Shown here piece by piece: positions 30,601-40,045 of a stretch of DNA of 64,000 nt. Under the pieces are notes generated by a model, which worked only from the letters and a program-made list of their open reading frames with translations, had not been told where the DNA came from and did not search any database. The DNA comes from Closterium sp. NIES-65 (lineage: Eukaryota; Streptophyta; Zygnematophyceae; Desmidiales; Closteriaceae): the NCBI GenBank assembly GCA_948144175.1, contig CANXME010002517.1, positions 1,116,001-1,180,000 of the forward strand, in the 5' to 3' direction. The stretch's first letter is position 1. Each line of letters starts with the position of its first letter. Both the position numbers and the translations under genes were made by a program.

Positions 30601-31554
30601 GGAGCTGGAGCTGGAGCTTCTTCGACCGTCGAGGGTGCGGGTGCAGCCGGTCCCGGAGCTGCTGGCCCTGCAGGTCCTCCTGGAGCTGGAGCTGCTGAGG
30701 GCGTTCGTGCTGAGCCTGCTGCTGTTGGTCCTGCCGCTGGAGGTGTGGGTGGCGCTGGTGCTGTCGCTGAGGGTGCTGGTGCTGTCCCTGCTGAGTCTGG
30801 AGCTGCCGCGCGGCCTCGGCCGTACTTCGTTCCGCTCCTTCAGCAGGTTCTTGGTCTTTCTCCTCCAGTAGAGGGTCCACCGCCTGTCCAGTCGCAGCCC
30901 CTACTGGAGCCTTCCTCTCCACTGCCTGCTCCCTCTCCTTACACTGGTCCTACTGGAGGTCTTGCTGAGCGTCGTGAGCCTGCGTCTCGTCCCGCGTCGC
31001 CTGTTCGTGCTGCTCGCGCTAGTGGTCGCAGTTCGCGTCAGCGTCCTCCTCCTGTCCCTGGCACGCACCGGATGTCTTTACGTCCGTCCACTGCTCCTCT
31101 GCGTGCCCCTTTGCCTTCTCCTCCTGAGTCCTCTCTTCCTGCGCTTGCGGACCCTGAGTCGGACTCTCTTCGTGCTGCCAGTCCCACTGTCACGCGTCTG
31201 CTTGCTACTGTCGTCACTGACCCCTCTTTTGAGTCCACTGCTGCGTCTGCTCTAGTCGCTGAGCTCGTCGACTTTGCTGCTCGCTGTCGTCTCGACTACG
31301 CTGCTAGTCTTGTTGCTGAGTCTGCGTCTGTCTGTCCTCCGTCCGTCGGGGGTGAGTGTGCTCTTGGCACGGACGTCCTAGAGGACAGGCAGGAGGAGTT
31401 ACAGTGTCTAGCGGCTGCTTCACCTCATCTCGCGTCTGTACTGCTTGCCCCTGAGGGAGACCCGGATGCACTAGACATCCCGACTCCGCGTTCTTACGCG
31501 GAGGCCGTAGAGGGTCCCTACTCCTCTCAGTGGCAGGCAGCTATGGATGCATAG
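27622..31554 (+). CDS. T7 gag C-terminus, protease, integrase and linker
   Basis: The frame is open from the C run to a TAG at 31552-31554. In order: MYIALYYVVARLPDSLRVVR, Gly-rich region (about 27950-28190), finger with Cys at 28324 and 28366, His at 28378 and Cys at 28393 (CX13CX3HX4C), protease Asp at 28714 (TLDSGASRSFF), WHHRLGHPS, and integrase D (29386), D (29593) and E (29701), which is DD35E. A Pro-rich part, A-E-P-G-G repeats (about 30240-30500), an Ala/Gly region and the start of RT (DIPTPRSYAEAVEGPYSS) follow. The TAG replaces GAG (Glu) in MDAEMASW. Confidence 0.9.
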   Translation: MYIALYYVVARLPDSLRVVRDHFLAVCPTTLTVDLLEKALLAAEKSIVAVGASRGDPRTPIFEGCSPSPLLPSVASAAAADLLGLESVGAASAPSGRRRSSKGKGGKGAGGAGGGGGGGGGGGGGSGGGGGASGGGGGGGGGSSGGDGGGGASGGGGGSGGGGGGGGGGSGGGSGGGSSGGGGGAGRGGTQQRSGGGGGQRSHRQQQQRSRDIPSPQQLREWYAGRQRGGGTGPCTYVLRSGDRAGEQCGGAHATQRCFGRLTDAWRQQFPGASEIPRWDELLTAGVAIFDLDFDAILTAMYVVDYSEENEGYRCFQPDPGIGTAALGACEAAALGASASVLSGTGETALSGTESSSSSLTFTLDSGASRSFFRDRTTLSPLARPVAVSLADPSGGPVLSHFSTVLPCPAAPSGTLSGLYLPSFSTNLVSGADLQDGGVHQFTPARQRVTHCTEARTGRHLATFSRRPGSSLYTLTVESPPVPASGQVAASGQVLAAASRSGPESAPCSCRLLSHETLLWHHRLGHPSLPRLRSMASRVLVSGLPQSLPPLPSGPGPSCVPCVEGRLRATPHSSHFPPTEAPLQTLHMDVWGPAPVRGQGYERYFLLVVDDYSRYTTVLPLRSKGAVTEVLIDWIREARLQLRKSFGSDFPVLRLHSDRGGEFSSRLLRDYCRARGIRQTFTLPDSPQQNGIAERRIGMVMDVARTSMMHAAAPHFLWPFAVRYAAHQLNLHPRVSRPAMSPALLWTGKVGDASVFRVWGSRAFVRDLSADKLSPRAAPCVFLGFPTDAPGWQFYHPSSRRVLSSQDVTFDESVPFYRLFPYRTPSLPPPPDFLVPVPPPVDPLPPQVPAPSGVSQVDAVDPVEVTGDSGAAAGAEPGGADSGGAVRGGAEPGGATAGGAGPEGATAEGAEPGGAEPGGAVPGGAGSGGAGSGAAEPGGAELGAAEPGGAASGAAEPGVSPAAASRRQPLSPQELREWFARRWRRAAESGGAAGAGAGASSTVEGAGAAGPGAAGPAGPPGAGAAEGVRAEPAAVGPAAGGVGGAGAVAEGAGAVPAESGAAARPRPYFVPLLQQVLGLSPPVEGPPPVQSQPLLEPSSPLPAPSPYTGPTGGLAERREPASRPASPVRAARASGRSSRQRPPPVPGTHRMSLRPSTAPLRAPLPSPPESSLPALADPESDSLRAASPTVTRLLATVVTDPSFESTAASALVAELVDFAARCRLDYAASLVAESASVCPPSVGGECALGTDVLEDRQEELQCLAAASPHLASVLLAPEGDPDALDIPTPRSYAEAVEGPYSSQWQAAMDA

Positions 31555-33057
31555 ATGGCTTCCTGGAAGTCCACAGGCACCTACGTTGACGCGGTTCCCC
31601 CTCCTGGGGCGAACATCGTCAGTGGCATGTGGATCTTCAGGGTGAAGCGGCCGCCGGGCTCTCCACCTGTCTTCAAGGCACGGTACGTTGCTCGTGGCTT
31701 CAGTCAGCGGCAGGGAGTTGACTACTTTCAGACCTTCTCTCCCACCCCGAAGATGACTACTCTTCGGGTGCTGCTGCACATAGCCGCTCAGCGCGACTAC
31801 GAGCTTCACTCTCTCGACTTCAGCACTGCGTTCTTGCAGGGTAGCCTGCACGAGGAGATCTGGCTTCGCCGTCCACCTGGCTTCACTGGGACTTTCCCTC
31901 CTGGCACCCAGTGGAGCCTCCGACGGCCAGTCTACGGTCTCCGCCAGGCACCGCGTGAGTGGCACGACACACTGAGGACTACGCTTGCGGCTCTTGGGTT
32001 TGCTCCTTCTACTGCTGACCCGTCGCTGTTTCTTCGCACCGACACTTCCCTGCCGCCGTTCTACATCCTCGTGTACGTCGACGACCTGGTCTTTGCCACA
32101 GCGGACACTGCTGGACTCGCCTACGTGAAGTCCGAGCTGTTGAAGAGACACACGTGCACAGACCTGGGTGAACTGCGCAGCTACCTTGGCTTGCAGATCA
32201 CTCGGGACAGAGCACGCCGCACCATTACCTTGACTCAGTCACACATGGTGCAGCAGGTCCTTCAGCGCTTCGGCTTCACGTACTCCTCGCCTCAGGCCAC
32301 TCCTCTGCCTACTCGCCACTCACTCTCAGCTCTGCCTTCGGATGAGTCCGTAGAGTCGAGTGGTCCGTATGCGGAGCTTGTTGGCTGCCTCATGTACCTG
32401 ATGACCTGCACACGACCTGACCTTGCATACCCTCTGAGCATTCTTGCACGCTATGTTGCTCCTGGGAGACACAGACCGGAGCACATGGCTGCAGCGAAGA
32501 GGGTATTGCGCTACCTGTGCAGTACGTCAGGCATGGGGCTAGTGCTTGGAGGGCGGAGTCCAGTGGTCCTTACCGGCCACGCGGACGCTTCTTGGGCTGA
32601 CGACCAGGCTACGCAGCGGTCGTCACAGGGTTACACCTTCAGCCTTGGTTCCGGCTCTGTCTCGTGGCGGTCTACTCGCTCGTCTTCGGTTCTCGGCTCC
32701 AGTTGTGAGGCTGAGATCTACGCCGGGGCCATGGCTGCACAGGAGCTTCGCTGGCTCACCTACCTGCTGACTGACCTTGGAGAGCCGCCTCGTTCTCCTC
32801 CAGTGCTGTACGTAGACAACAAGGCTATGCTGGCCTTGTGTCGAGAGCAGCGCTTGGAGCACAGAACGAAGCACATTGCTCTCCGCTACTTCCTTGCTCG
32901 TGAGCTGCAGCAGCGTGGTCAGTTGCGACTTGCGTACGTGGCCTCTGAGGCCAACACTGCTGATGTGTTCACCAAGGCACTTGCGCCTTGTGACCATCAG
33001 CGCTTCTGCACCCAGCTGGGTCTTGTGCCTGTCTTGCCTCACTTGCTCTCCTCTTGA
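31555..33057 (+). CDS. T7 reverse transcriptase and RNase H
   Basis: The 500-codon frame opens with ATG directly after the TAG, in the same frame, and ends in TGA at 33055. RT: GMWIFRVKRPPGSPPVFKAR, LDFSTAFLQGSLHEEIW, YVDD at 32074-32085. RNase H: HADASWADDQAT, SSCEAEIYAGAMAA, VDNKAMLALC, HIALRYFLARELQQRG. The stop-start arrangement TAGATGG might permit re-initiation, but the native protein would be read through from gag. All catalytic motifs look intact. Confidence 0.92.
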   Translation: MASWKSTGTYVDAVPPPGANIVSGMWIFRVKRPPGSPPVFKARYVARGFSQRQGVDYFQTFSPTPKMTTLRVLLHIAAQRDYELHSLDFSTAFLQGSLHEEIWLRRPPGFTGTFPPGTQWSLRRPVYGLRQAPREWHDTLRTTLAALGFAPSTADPSLFLRTDTSLPPFYILVYVDDLVFATADTAGLAYVKSELLKRHTCTDLGELRSYLGLQITRDRARRTITLTQSHMVQQVLQRFGFTYSSPQATPLPTRHSLSALPSDESVESSGPYAELVGCLMYLMTCTRPDLAYPLSILARYVAPGRHRPEHMAAAKRVLRYLCSTSGMGLVLGGRSPVVLTGHADASWADDQATQRSSQGYTFSLGSGSVSWRSTRSSSVLGSSCEAEIYAGAMAAQELRWLTYLLTDLGEPPRSPPVLYVDNKAMLALCREQRLEHRTKHIALRYFLARELQQRGQLRLAYVASEANTADVFTKALAPCDHQRFCTQLGLVPVLPHLLSS

Positions 33058-33264
33058 CTTCACTTGTACTGTGACATATATATATACCTGCTCTTGCTTG
33101 TCTAGCTTTATATATATGTCTGTACTCTTGCTTGTGAACTGGCCTTTGGCCTTGCTCTTGTGCTCGGAGTGTGTGGTGACTTTGTGATCCACCCTGAGCT
33201 TTGCTTTGTCTTGCTTGACTGGTCTTGTGACCCCTTGTTCTCCCCCACTTTGCCTATGGGGGTG
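33058..33264 (+). other. T7 3' untranslated region and polypurine tract
   Basis: TATATATATACC near 33077 and TATATATATG near 33110 resemble the same region of T6. It ends with CTATGGGGGTG before the LTR. No coding sequence is seen. Confidence 0.75.
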
Positions 33265-33401
33265 TGTCAGAACATATCTATAGCTTATACTGCTGTGTAG
33301 GCTGTAGTGGGGTATCCCATAGGGGGTACAACCCATTTAGGGTTTCATATTTGTACTGCTTTCATTCATAGTTCATCCATTCCTGTTTTCCTATTCTCAC
33401 A
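33265..33401 (+). repeat. T7 3' LTR
   Basis: It is 137 bp and identical to the 5' copy. CGTGG follows at 33402-33406. Confidence 0.95.
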
Positions 33402-33406
33402 CGTGG

Positions 33407-33901
33407 TGCGCAGGGCTTCGGGCGCGCTTCGAGCCAATCGCGAATTCTATTTTGGCGCGTCAGAAACTGCATACTTGGCGGCAGCTCGGGTCGGTTCAAG
33501 AATATACGAACGGTTTTCTCGCATTATGCGAGCAAGTCGGCTACATGCACGAAGCGGAGCGGATGGACCGTTACGTCGGAGGGCTGGATCCGGACATCTC
33601 GCACAAAATCATGCTACACGGACTCTCAAATTTAAACGAGATTCTCGTGCTCGCTGAGAAAATCGACATTATGCGCCGTTTGAGACCGGGGTCCTACTAC
33701 GGACATCGCCCTCGGGGACCGATCGAGCACGCCACCGTACATGCCGTTGCGACAAATGCAGCTGCCGTGCCGTTTAAAGGGCGCTGCTTTGCTTGTAATA
33801 GGCCGGGCCATCGCAAGAGTGAGTGCCTAGAGGATTTGAGGCGCCGCAAAGCAGAGCAGGGGAGGGAGTCTCTAAGGCAGGGAAACGCCAGCAGTCAGTA
33901 G
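33407..33901 (+). pseudogene. T3 gag, C-terminal part with CCHC zinc knuckle
   Basis: The gag frame resumes in phase after T7 with CAGLRARFEPIANSILARQK, then WRQLGSVQEYTNGFLALCEQ, typical of Ty3/Gypsy gag. The zinc knuckle C-F-A-C-N-R-P-G-H-R-K-S-E-C fits CX2CX4HX4C. It ends at TAG 33899-33901. The last 79 bases overlap the protease frame. Confidence 0.88.
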
Positions 33902-34172
33902 GAATCGGGCCAACTACTGACGAGAGTGCCTGCTCGCCCAACCCCACCGACCCTCACCGAGTCACAGTACCAATTCATGCTATCGATTGGGCTCGGACGA
34001 ATAAGGAGGGTACAGCGACGGTTTTCCCAGTACTGATCCACGGGAAAATACAGGGAGCAGTAGTAAAGATTTTTATCGATGGAGGAGCAAGCCACAGTTT
34101 AGTTAATACCGCAACCGCACGGAAACTGCAACTGACACTTAGCCGGTGTTTACCGGAGATAGACGCACGCTT
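33823..34172 (+). pseudogene. T3 protease, in the -1 frame relative to gag
   Basis: The frame one base back from gag is open across the gag end. It contains the retropepsin-like motif IFIDGGASHSLVN, where D-G-G-A replaces the usual D-T/S-G-A, then ATARKLQLTLSRC. Entry would be by -1 frameshift at 33880. T8 cuts it at 34173, and the following stretch up to RT is lost. Confidence 0.8.
33880..33921 (+). promoter_or_regulatory. T3 gag-pro programmed -1 frameshift signal
   Basis: GGGAAAC at 33880-33886 sits as G GGA AAC in the gag frame, a canonical X XXY YYZ slippery site. A 7-base spacer follows, then a perfect 7-bp stem GTCAGTA (33894-33900) with TACTGAC (33915-33921) around a 14-base loop. 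GGGC in the loop (33907-33910) could pair with GCCC at 33936-33939 to make a pseudoknot. Slipping back one base after AAC enters the protease frame (CGCCAGCAGTCA). The gag stop is only 13 bases downstream. Confidence 0.8.
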
Positions 34173-34196
34173 TGTCAAACATGATATATGTTGTTG
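34173..34196 (+). repeat. T8 5' LTR remnant
   Basis: About 20-24 bases match the start of the T6 LTR with a T-to-G change. The remaining roughly 110 bases of LTR are missing. Confidence 0.7.
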
Positions 34197-34600
34197 TTCT
34201 CTACCACCTAGTCACGCGCCTCCCTGACACTCTGCGCTCAGTCAGGGACCACTTCCTAGCTCGCTGCCCCACCGAGCTCACCATTGCCCTCCTCGAGAAG
34301 GAACTCCTTGCAGCTGAGGCTAGCATAGTCGCTGTAGGTGCCTCTCGCGGTGACCCCCGTACCCCGTTCTTTGAGGGGTGTTCTCCCTCCCCCCTTCTTC
34401 CCTCTGTCGCCTCTGCTGGTGCTGTCGACCTCCTTGGTGCTGAGAAGGTCGGGACTGCGTCTGCTTCGAGTGGGCGCCGCAGTGGCAAGGGCAAGGGGGG
34501 CAAGGGCGGTGGTGGTGACAGCGGGGGTGGCGGTGGTGGGGGAGGTGGTGGTGGCGGGGGGGGTGGCGCGGGTGGGGGAGGTGGCAGCAGTGGGGGGGGG
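34197..34600 (+). pseudogene. T8 gag fragment
   Basis: It resumes at LYHLVTRLPDTLRSVRDHFL, equivalent to T6 gag residue about 163, and runs through ASIVAVGASRGDPRTPFFEG into the Gly-rich region. A long G run near 34589-34600 shifts the frame. Confidence 0.8.
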
Positions 34601-36962
34601 TGGCGGCAGCGGCGGGGGAGGTGGCCGGGGCGGAGGAGGTGGTGGGGGTGGCGGTGGACGAGGCAGCGGCCGGGGTTGGGGTGGTCGAGGAGGTGGTAGC
34701 GGCGGTGGTGGTCGTGGAGGCACTGGCGGTGGCCAGGGCCAGCAGCACACTCCGTCGCCCCAGGAGGTCCGTGAGTGGTACTCTCAGCACAGGGGGGGGG
34801 GGGGGGGTGGCCTTAGCTGCACGTACGTCATTCGCACTGGTGACCGCACTGGCCAGCCGTGTGGGGGACCGCACGCCACACAGCGTTGCTTCGCTCGTCT
34901 GAACGACGCTTGGCGTGTTCAGTTCCCTCAGGCCACTGAGCTGCCCCGCTGGGTTGATCTCCTGAAGAAGGGGATTGATATTTATGCTTTAGACTTTGAT
35001 GCTATTCTCACTGCCATGTATGTGATGTCTACTAGTGGAGAGGGGGCTGAGTACCTGAGTGTCCCGCCCGACCCGGGCATTAGGACTAGTGCGTCTGCCG
35101 CTCCAGGTACTCGCGTGTCCGCTACCCCAGGTGCTGGTGAGGCTGCTGCTCTAGGTGCGTGTACGTCTGCCCCCCCTAGTACTATGTCGACTGCAGCACT
35201 GCACACCTTCACATTGGATTCAGGTGCCTCTCGCTGTTTCTTTCGTGACCGCACTGCCCTTGAGCCCCTTGCTCGGCCAGTTGCTGTCTCCCTCGCTGAC
35301 CCCTCTGGGGGTCCGGTCCTTGCGACCTCCTCCACTGTCCTTCCCTGTCCTGCGGTCCCGTCGGGCACACTGTCAGGTCTCCACCTCCCCTCGTTCTCTA
35401 CGAACTTGGTGGCAGGTTGTGCACTACAGGACGCGGGTGTTCACCAGTTCACCCCTGCCTACGAGCGTGTCACACACTGCACGTGTGCCCGTACAGGCCG
35501 CCACTTGGCTACCTTCACCCGGCAGCCGGGGTCGGACCTGTACACACTGACTACTGCCCCCCCTCAGGTCGCTGCGTCAGCGTCTGCGTTAGCGTCAGGT
35601 GAGCTGTCCGCCCCCTGCTCGTGTCGCTCTCTAGCGCACGAGACTGTCCTCTGGCACCACCGACTGGGCCACCCGTCTGTGCAGCGCCTTCGTGCCATGC
35701 ACTCCCGGTACCTTGTCTCTGGTCTTCCCAGGGTCCTCCCTCCCCTCCCACCCTCGCCTGCTCCTCCCTGTCTTCCCTGTGTCGAGGGGCGGCAGCGCGC
35801 CGCTCCTCACTCCTCCTCATTTCCCCCGACGACTGCTCCTTTGCAGACGCTCCACATGGACGTGTGGGGCCCAGCCCGCGTCCGTGGTCAGGGTCAGGAG
35901 AGGTACTTCCTGATCGTTGTTGACTACTCGCGCTACACCACGGTCTTCCCCTTGCGCGCCAAGGGTGAGGTCCCTGATGTTTTGATCCCTTGGATCCACA
36001 GAGCTCGTCTCCAGCTCAGCGAGCGTTTCCGCTCGGACTTTCCTGTCCTGCGCTTGCACTCTGACAGAGGTGGTGAGTTCTCCTCCGACCTCTTGGCAGC
36101 CTACTGTGCTGAGCACGGCATTGAGCAGTCGTTCACGCTTCCGGCCTCTCCACAGCACAATGGGGTTGCGGAGCGCCGCATTGGCCTGGTCATGGAGGTC
36201 GCTCGTACCTCCTTGATCCATGCGGCTGCCCCCCACTTTCTGTGGCCGTTTGCGGTCCGGTACGCTGCGCATCAGCTCAACCTCTGGCCCCGTGTCTCCT
36301 TGCCGGAGACCTCGCCCACACTGCTGTGGACGGGGGAGGTTGGCGATGCGTCGCGTTTCCGGGTCTGGGGATCTCGAGCTTTTGTCCGCGATTCGTCTGC
36401 GGACAAGCTCTCCTCTCGTGCTGTTCCCTGCGTCTTCCTCGGCTTTGTTCCGGACGCGCCTGGTTGGCAGTTTTACCACGCCACCTCGCGCCGGGTCTTG
36501 CCCTCTCAGGACGTCACTTTTGACGAGTCTGTCCCCTACTACCGCCTCTTCCCCTACCGCACTGCCCCGCTCCCACCCCCGCCTCTCTTCCTCGCGCCAG
36601 GTGCTGCTGTCGTAGACCCCCTCCCCCCTCAGGGTGCCGCTCCCTCAGGTGTGTCTCAGGTAGACCCGGTCGAGCCTGTTGAGGTTGCTGTCGACTCTCA
36701 TCCTGCTGGGGGTGCTGAGCCTGGTGGTGCGGAGACTGGGGGTGCTGAGCCTGGGGGTGCTGACTCTTGGGGTGCTGAGCCTGGGGGTGCGGACTCTGGG
36801 AGTGCTGAGCCTGGGGGTGCGGACACTGGGGGTACTGAGCCTGGGGGTGCTGAGCCTGGGGGTGCGGTGACTGGGAGTGCTGAGCCTGGCGGTGCTGGGC
36901 CTGAGGGTGCTACACCTGGACGAGACCTCTCCTCGGAGCAGTTGCGTGAGTGGTACTTATAG
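34601..36962 (+). pseudogene. T8 Gly-rich region, finger, protease and integrase
   Basis: It is open from the Gly-rich part to TAG at 36960-36962. The finger CTYVIRTGDRTGQPC..H..C follows a run of 16 G (34792-34807). Protease has TLDSGASRCFF, and integrase has LHMDVWGP, LHSDRGGEFSS and an altered QHNGVAERR. One Asp of VVDDYSRY is missing by a 3-base deletion; it is not one of the three catalytic residues. The sequence is very close to T6. The TAG falls in REWYLEY, where T6 has GAG. Confidence 0.85.
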
Positions 36963-39200
36963 TACTGGAGCCTTCGGAGTGTTACCTCTGGGACCAGGCG
37001 CACTACAGGGACTGGGGCCGGTACTTCTCCTCCTAGTCGGGAGCTCCCCTCTCGTGAGCGGATCCGTGAGTGGTACGAGCGCCGTTGCACACTTCGGAGT
37101 GGTGCGCCTCGTCTCACGGACCCGGCTGCCCCTGGTGCTACGGACCCGGGAGTTGGAGCTGCTGCTGGTGCTGCGGACCCTGGCGTTGGAGCTGCTACTG
37201 GTGCTGCGGACCCTGGCGTTGGAGCTGCTGCTGGTGCTGCGGACCCGAGGGTTGGAGGTGCTGCTGGTGCTGAGGACCCGGGCGTTGGGGCTGCGGTTGG
37301 TGCTGCGGACCCTGGCGTTGGAGCTGCGGCTGGTGCTGTGGACCCTGGTGTCGGAGTCCCTGCTGGTGCTGAGGACCCGGGCGTTGGAGCTGCGGCAGGT
37401 GCTGTGGACCCTGGTGTTGGAGCCACTGCTGGTGCTGAGGACTCGGGCGTTGGTGCTGAGGCTCGTACTGAGGACCTGGGCGTTGGAGCTGCTGCTGGTT
37501 CTGGTACTGCCGCTGGGGGTACAGGTGCTGTCCCTGCTGTGTCTGGAGTCGCCGCGCGCCCTCAGCCGTACTTCGTTCCGCTCCTTCAGCAGGTTCTTGG
37601 TCTCTCGCCTCCTCCTGGTCCTCCTCCCTTAGCGTGTTCACAGCCTGTCCCGTCACAGTTACAGTTGCAGCCGGCCTCCCCACTACCTGCTCCTTCTCCT
37701 TACACTGGTCCTACTGGCGGTCTTACTGAGCGTCGTGAGTCTGCGTCTCGTCCTGCGTTGCCTGTCCGTCCTGCTAGCGCTAGTGCTCGTAGTTCGCGCC
37801 AGCGTCCTCCTCCTGCCCCTGGCACGCACCGGATGTCTCTACATCCGTCTACTGCTCCTCTGCGTGACCCTTTGCCTTCTCCTCCTGCGTCCTCTCTTCC
37901 TGCTCTCGCCGACCCTGCGTCGGACTCTCTTCGTGCTGCCAGTCCTACTGTCACGCGTCTCCTTGCTACTGCCGTCACTGACCCTTCCTTTGAGTCTTCT
38001 GCTGCGTCTGCCCTAGTTGCTGAGCTCGTCGACTTTGCTGCTCGCTGTCGCCTAGACTACGCTGCAAGTCTTGTCGCTGAGTCTGAGTCTGTCTGTCCTC
38101 CGTCCGTCGGGGGTGCGTGTGCCCTTGGCACGGACGTCCTTGAGGACAGGCAGGAGGAGTTCCAGTGCTTGGCCGCTGCTTCACCTCATCTCGTGTCCGT
38201 ACTGCTTACCCATGAGGGAGACCCGGATGCACTTGACATCCCGACTCCGCGCTCTTACGCGGAGGCGATAGAGGGTCCCTACTCCTCTCAGTGGCAGGCA
38301 GCTATGGATGCAGAGATGGCTTCCTGGAAGTCCACAGGCACCTACGTTGACGCTGTCCCCCCTCCTGGGGCGAACATCGTCAGTGGCATGTGGATCTTCA
38401 GGGTGAAGCGGCCGCCGAGTTCTCCACCTGTCTTCAAGGTGCGTTACGTGGCTCGTGGCTTCAGTCAGCGACAGGGAGTTGACTACTTTCAGACCTTCTC
38501 CCCCACCCCAAAGATGACCACTCTTCGGGTACTGCTGCACGTTGCTGCTCACCGGGACTACGAGCTGCACTCTCTCGACTTCAGCACAGCTTTCTTGCAG
38601 GGCAGCCTGCACGAGGAGATCTGGCTGCGCCGCCCACCTGGCTTCACAGGGTCTTTCCCTCCTGGTACCCAGTGGAGTCTCCGGCGTCCAGTCTACGGTC
38701 TCCGCCAGGTGCCACGTGATTGGCACGACACACTGAGGACTACGCTTGCGGCTCTTGGGTTCGCTCCTTCTACTGCCGACCCGTCGCTGTTTCTGCGCAC
38801 CGACACCTCTCTGCCGCCGTTCTACATCCTCGTGTACATCGACGACTTGGTCTTTGCCACAGCTGACACTACTGGACTCGCCTACGTGAAGTCCGAGCTG
38901 CAGAAGAGACACACGTGCACTGACCTGGGTGAACTGCGCAGCTACCTTGGCTTGCAGATCACCCGGGACAGAGCACGCCGCACCATCACCCTGACTCAGT
39001 CACACATGGTGCAGCAGGACCTTCAGCGCTTCGGCTTCACGTACTCCTCGCCTCAGGCCACTCCTCTGTCTACTCGCCACTCGCTCTCAGCTCTGCCTTC
39101 GGATGAGTCCGTAGAGTCGAGTGGCCCGTACCCAGAGCTTGTTGGCTGTCTCATGTACATGATGACCTGCACACGACCTGACCTTGCATACCCTCTTAGC
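36963..39200 (+). pseudogene. T8 linker, reverse transcriptase and start of RNase H
   Basis: The same frame continues after the TAG. An 11-residue repeat array (VGAAAGAADPG type) covers about 37146-37500. RT has LDFSTAFLQGSLHEEIW and a YIDD box (38836-38847) instead of YVDD. The protein reaches CTRPDLAYPLS and then breaks at the T9 junction; about 40 junk codons follow. RT wording resembles T7 (DAVPPPGANIVSG, ADTTGLAYVKSEL) rather than T6. Confidence 0.85.
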
Positions 39201-39345
39201 AAAGCAAAGCAAGCTCAGGGTGGATCACAACGTCACCACACAGTCCGAGCACAAGTTCAAGGCCACAAAGCCAGTTCACATGCAAGATCATATATTAAGG
39301 TAAACAAGCAAGTGCAGGTATAGAAAGATCACAGTACAAGCAAGG

Positions 39346-40045
39346 TCAAGAAGTGAGCAAGTGAGGCCAAGTAGGCACAAGACCTAGCATCGTACAGAAG
39401 CGCTGATGATCACAAGGCGGAAGTGCCTTGGTAAAGATATCAGCAGTGTTGGCCTCAGACGCCACGTAAGCAAGGCGCAGCTCACCACGCTGCTGCAGCT
39501 CACGAGCAAGGAAGTAGCGAAGAGCAATGTGCTTCGTTCTGTGCTCTAGTCTGTGCTCCCGACACAAGGCCAGCATGGCCTTGTTGTCTACGTACAGAAC
39601 TGGAGGAGAACGAGGCGGCTCTCCTAGGTCAGTCAGCAGGTAGGTGAGCCTCACAACTGGAGCCGAGAACAGAAGAAGAGCGAGTAGACCGCCACGAAAC
39701 AGAGCTGGAACCAAGGCTGCAGGTGTAACCCTGTGACAACCGATGCGTAGCCTGGTCGTCAGCCCAAGAAGCGTCTGCGTGACTTGTGAGGACCACTGGA
39801 CGTCGCCCTCCAAGCACTAGCCCCATGCCCGACGTACTGCACAAGTAGCGCAACACCCTCTTCGCTGCAGCCATGTGCTCTGGTCGGTGTCTCCCAAGAG
39901 CAACATAGCGTGCCAAGATGCTAAGAGGGTATGCAAGGTCAGTTGGTGTGCAGGTCATCAGGTACATGAGGCAGCCAACAAGCTCTGGGTACGGCTCTAC
40001 GGACTCATCTGAAGGCAGAGCTAAGAGCAAGTGGCGAGTAGACAA
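39346..40045 (-). pseudogene. T9 RNase H remnant
   Basis: HADASWADDQATH, VDNKAMLALC and HIALRYFLARELQQRG are present. About 43 bases are missing at 39647-39650, between SSCEA and LTYLLTDLGE, with AGCC at both edges of the deleted piece. The loss shifts the frame and removes EIYAGAMAAQELRW. The stop is TGA at the left end. Confidence 0.85.

Larger units (their letters stand above)
25943..33401 (+). mobile_element. T7: youngest Copia element, identical LTRs
   Basis: LTRs of 137 bp (25943-26079, 33265-33401) are identical at every base. CGTGG flanks it at 25938-25942 and 33402-33406. It carries primer site, C-rich leader, gag, protease, DD35E integrase, linker, RT, RNase H and polypurine tract. 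The coding region has only two lesions: an 11-C run at 27611 that shifts gag, and a TAG at 31552. It is inserted in T3 gag. Confidence 0.95.
34173..39200 (+). mobile_element. T8: Copia element truncated at both ends, fused tail to tail with T9
   Basis: It begins TGTCAAACATGATATATG, the first bases of a T6-like LTR, then jumps straight into gag, so most of the LTR, primer site, leader and gag start are deleted. It ends inside RNase H at 39200, where minus-strand 3' UTR of T9 follows. The base run before it (CGCTT) is not repeated after T9 (CCCCA), so the pair is not one simple insertion. Confidence 0.88.
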
